Assembly (NCBI GenBank): GCA_018699415.1
Contig: JABIQM010000261.1
Location: forward strand, 1-36,248
From: Acidimicrobiaceae bacterium
GTDB taxonomy: Bacteria; Actinomycetota; Acidimicrobiia; Acidimicrobiales; Aldehydirespiratoraceae
Direction: 5' to 3'
DNA length: 36,248 nt
The translations under genes and the position numbers were made by a program. Shown here piece by piece: positions 34,172-36,248 of this stretch. The notes beneath the pieces were generated by a model. That model was given only the letters and a program-made list of their open reading frames with translations. It made no database searches and was not told the DNA's origin. Every line of letters begins with the position of its first letter. Positions within the stretch are counted from its first letter, which is position 1.

Positions 34172-35446
34172 ATGTCATCTCGGTCCGCTGTCTTTGTCAT
34201 CGTTGGACTCGTTGTGGTCGCCAGCGTTGCCGTGATCGTGTGGCAACAAGGCGCAGGCGACGATGTCGCCGCACCGACCACAACTACGACCGCCGCCAGG
34301 ATCACCACGACGAGTACCACGACCACGACCACGACCACGACGATCCCACCGGAGGAGTTGGCAGTTGCCGCGCTACTCGACTCGATGTCACTAAGAGAGA
34401 AGGCAGAGCAGTTGGTAGTGGTCGGCGCCAGCGGCGACCTCGGATCGTCGATCGATGAGACACTCGGGACTCGGTGCCTCGGTGGTGTCTTCGTATCGAG
34501 CAATGTTGGAAACTGGTCGGCGGCCGAGGATCTTGGTGCCGCTACAGAAGCGATCTCACAGATCATGGATGGTGCCGATGGCTGCGTGTTGCCGCCTCTG
34601 GTCACCACCGATGCCGAGGCCGGCACCCGGGTCTTGAAGGTGCCAGTCAGTGCTCTCCCCGAGCCGAACATCCTCGAAGCGAACCATGCGGCAGATCCTG
34701 CGACAACAGATGAGGGCTTGGCGCCTGCGGCCGCAGCGTTTGCCCGAGAGCTCAGAGATGCCGGGGTGCATGTCAACCTTGGGGTTATCGCCGACGTGGA
34801 TGTCGGTGACGACTACTACATGGCCAGCCAGCGCCGCTCCTTTGGCGGTGACCCTGAGACTGTGGCGGCGATCTCGGCAGCGCTGGTTGAAGGTCATTGT
34901 GCAGCTGGAGTGGGGGCAACGCTGAAACACTTCCCCAACCAGGGGGCGACTATTGATGACCCACACCGGGCCGACTCGGTCTCGACGAATGATTTCGCCG
35001 CATGGCAGACAGTCGGACGGGTTCCCTATGTCGATACCCGGGCGCCGCTGGTCATGACCGGCCATATTCGTTACGCAGATGTAGATGACGGCACGCCGGC
35101 GACACTGTCGGCGGTGATTACGACGGGATGGCTCCGCCAAGACGTCGGCTACACCGGAGTGGTGATCACCGACGATCTGCACGGTATGCGGGCCGTCGCC
35201 GACGACTATTCGCCCGAACAGCGGGCGACGGAGGCCGTCGCTGCTGGTGCAGATCTTGCGTTGTACGCGGACGATGTGTTCGTTGCGGCGGTGATCGATG
35301 CGATCGTGGCCCGTGCGGAGTCAGATTCTTGGTTTGCGGCCAGGGTTGACCGGAGCGTTGAGCGCGTGATCCGACTCAAGGGTGCGCTCGGACTGGTTGC
35401 GTCAATTGACCCGGCCTGGCTGCCGCTATGCGGTGCGGTCGAATAA
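34172..35446 (+). CDS. Membrane-anchored glycoside hydrolase family 3 (NagZ-like) protein
   Basis: A 424-aa envelope protein. Residues 7-24 form a membrane anchor (VFVIVGLVVVASVAVIVW), followed by a Thr-rich stalk (about 35-58) and a GH3 barrel. Family motifs: TTDAEAGTRVL (usually DxEGGRV), VNLGVIADVDVG, SFGGDPETVA, LKHFPNQGAT (usually KHFPGHG), the Asp-x-His in DDPHRAD, VMTGHIRY and the nucleophile Asp in VVITDDLHGMRAV. Catalytic parts appear kept, but the Gly-Gly and Pro-Gly-His-Gly sugar-binding motifs are altered, so the sugar preference may differ from NagZ (N-acetylglucosamine from muropeptides). Start ATG has GAGGG upstream. The 208-bp gap before it holds nothing I can name. Confidence 0.83.
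   Translation: MSSRSAVFVIVGLVVVASVAVIVWQQGAGDDVAAPTTTTTAARITTTSTTTTTTTTTIPPEELAVAALLDSMSLREKAEQLVVVGASGDLGSSIDETLGTRCLGGVFVSSNVGNWSAAEDLGAATEAISQIMDGADGCVLPPLVTTDAEAGTRVLKVPVSALPEPNILEANHAADPATTDEGLAPAAAAFARELRDAGVHVNLGVIADVDVGDDYYMASQRRSFGGDPETVAAISAALVEGHCAAGVGATLKHFPNQGATIDDPHRADSVSTNDFAAWQTVGRVPYVDTRAPLVMTGHIRYADVDDGTPATLSAVITTGWLRQDVGYTGVVITDDLHGMRAVADDYSPEQRATEAVAAGADLALYADDVFVAAVIDAIVARAESDSWFAARVDRSVERVIRLKGALGLVASIDPAWLPLCGAVE
34316..34342 (+). repeat. Hexanucleotide tandem repeat coding for the Thr stalk
   Basis: Four perfect copies of ACCACG (34316-34339) plus ACG, in frame, code for nine consecutive Thr residues of the linker in the GH3 protein. Copy-number change would alter stalk length by two residues per unit without a frameshift. 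Confidence 0.7.
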
Positions 35447-35487
35447 CTCAAACCAGCTCGCAGAAAGTCTCAGCCCTAACGAGACGG

Positions 35488-36248
35488 TCAGTCCCAGAGC
35501 GAACTCAGTGCGAGATCGACCTCGTCAGCGACCCCTACGCCGGCGAGCTGCACCTCAGACTCGATATCGAGTCCGACGCAAGGCGCTGATGGCTCGTCGA
35601 ACAGTTCTCGGATCGGCTCGATGAAGCGGCTGATCTGGGCATAGACATGCCGGTCGTCGTTGGCGTAGCGGTTGACGTGAAACCGCAGCGGGAAGTGCAC
35701 CGACAATTCGTCTTTGGCGCGGGTGAGCGCCACGTACATGAGGCGCAGTTCTTCGGCGAGCCCGGCTTCATCCCCAAGCGACATATCTGAAGGCAGAGTG
35801 CCGTCGGCGGCGTGCAGGAGGTGAACGCTGCGCCACTCGAGCCCTTTGGCGGAGTGAATCGTGGAGAGTGTGAGCCAATCGTCGTCGAGATGGGGTGGCC
35901 CGGCCCGATCACTGGTGCGGTTGGGTGGATCAAGGGTCAGCTCGGTGAGGAACCGGCTGCGGCTGGTGTAGGCAGATGCACTGGCCGCGAGCTGGTCGAT
36001 GTCGGCGAGGCGAGCAGCGGCGTTGTCGTAGCGGGTGGGGAAGACGAGAGCGCAGAATCGCTTCAGTCGGTCGACCTGGGCGCTCGGGGTCAGATCGCCG
36101 CTGAGACAGACGGCGAGCGCTTCACGAAGATCGCCAGCCTGGGTATCGGCGGCCGGCGGCATGGCTCCGGCCCCGTCAATGAAGCGAGCGACGGAGTCGT
36201 CGGCTTGGTCGACGATCCCCAACTCGGTCGAGAGACGGCGAACGGTGG
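35488..36248 (-). CDS. UvrD/PcrA-type DNA helicase, C-terminal part
   Basis: The gene enters from beyond the right edge; 253 codons are visible, reading TVRRLSTELGIVDQ from base 36246 down. It shows superfamily 1 helicase motif V, LSTIHSAKGLEWRSVHLLHA, and motif VI, EELRLMYVALTRAKDEL, which bind ATP and DNA in UvrD_C domains. The tail after it (RFHVNRYANDDRHVYAQISR) fits this family. Residues between show the 2B region. The product is probably an ATP-dependent 3'-5' helicase in repair or recombination; which member (UvrD, PcrA, other) needs the N-terminus. Convergent with the GH3 gene, 41 bp between stops. Confidence 0.88.
   Translation of the reverse strand, partial: TVRRLSTELGIVDQADDSVARFIDGAGAMPPAADTQAGDLREALAVCLSGDLTPSAQVDRLKRFCALVFPTRYDNAAARLADIDQLAASASAYTSRSRFLTELTLDPPNRTSDRAGPPHLDDDWLTLSTIHSAKGLEWRSVHLLHAADGTLPSDMSLGDEAGLAEELRLMYVALTRAKDELSVHFPLRFHVNRYANDDRHVYAQISRFIEPIRELFDEPSAPCVGLDIESEVQLAGVGVADEVDLALSSLWD

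Overview
The window looks like chromosomal DNA of a free-living, probably marine, high-GC actinobacterium, most likely of the Acidimicrobiia type (inference). The actinobacterial signs are a bacterial proteasome activator gene (bpa), a DUF2510-RDD membrane protein, a large TAP-type secreted hydrolase and frequent GTG starts. The marine sign is a full set of genes for uptake and breakdown of methylated amine osmolytes. No phage, insertion sequence, CRISPR array, rRNA or tRNA was seen. Genes are tightly packed and no gap reaches 300 bases.

Region 1 (1-8716) is a trimethylamine / trimethylamine N-oxide (TMA/TMAO) module. A minus-strand operon reads tdm (TMAO demethylase), a serine/alanine-glyoxylate aminotransferase, then tmm (TMA monooxygenase, cut by the window edge). 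Next comes an XRE-cupin regulator. Reading the other way is a three-gene ABC importer that best fits TmoX-TmoW-TmoV. Together these would import TMAO, or make it from TMA, and split it into dimethylamine and formaldehyde, with the tetrahydrofolate-binding domain of Tdm available to take the one-carbon unit.

Region 2 (8724-16031) is a minus-strand six-gene operon, soxB-soxD-soxA-soxG-(phytanoyl-CoA-dioxygenase-like)-uspA, with a divergent LysR regulator only 22 bp from soxB. The four sox genes encode a heterotetrameric sarcosine oxidase or the closely related N-methylglutamate dehydrogenase. The Fe(II)/2-oxoglutarate oxygenase coupled to it is an attractive candidate for an extra demethylation step.

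Region 3 (16221-24870) holds a GAF-GGDEF-EAL cyclic-di-GMP protein, an MFS exporter and a pyrimidine group: a yeast-type cytosine deaminase, pyrE and a type II pyrC, with xthA divergent from pyrE. A VOC protein, a rhomboid protease and an SDR oxidoreductase follow.

Region 4 (24861-36248) is mostly housekeeping and envelope genes: bpa, a TAP-like lipoprotein hydrolase, typA/bipA, a TauE/SafE permease, an RDD protein, a small charged protein, an aldo/keto reductase, engB, a broken metY (one stop codon plus a frameshifting deletion that removes the PLP-binding Asp segment), a GH3 hydrolase on a Thr-rich stalk, and the C-terminal part of a UvrD-type helicase.

The most interesting parts are the linked TMA/TMAO and N-methyl-amine modules in an apparent actinobacterium, the oxygenase inside the sox operon, a long hairpin between tmoX and tmoW, and the decayed metY.
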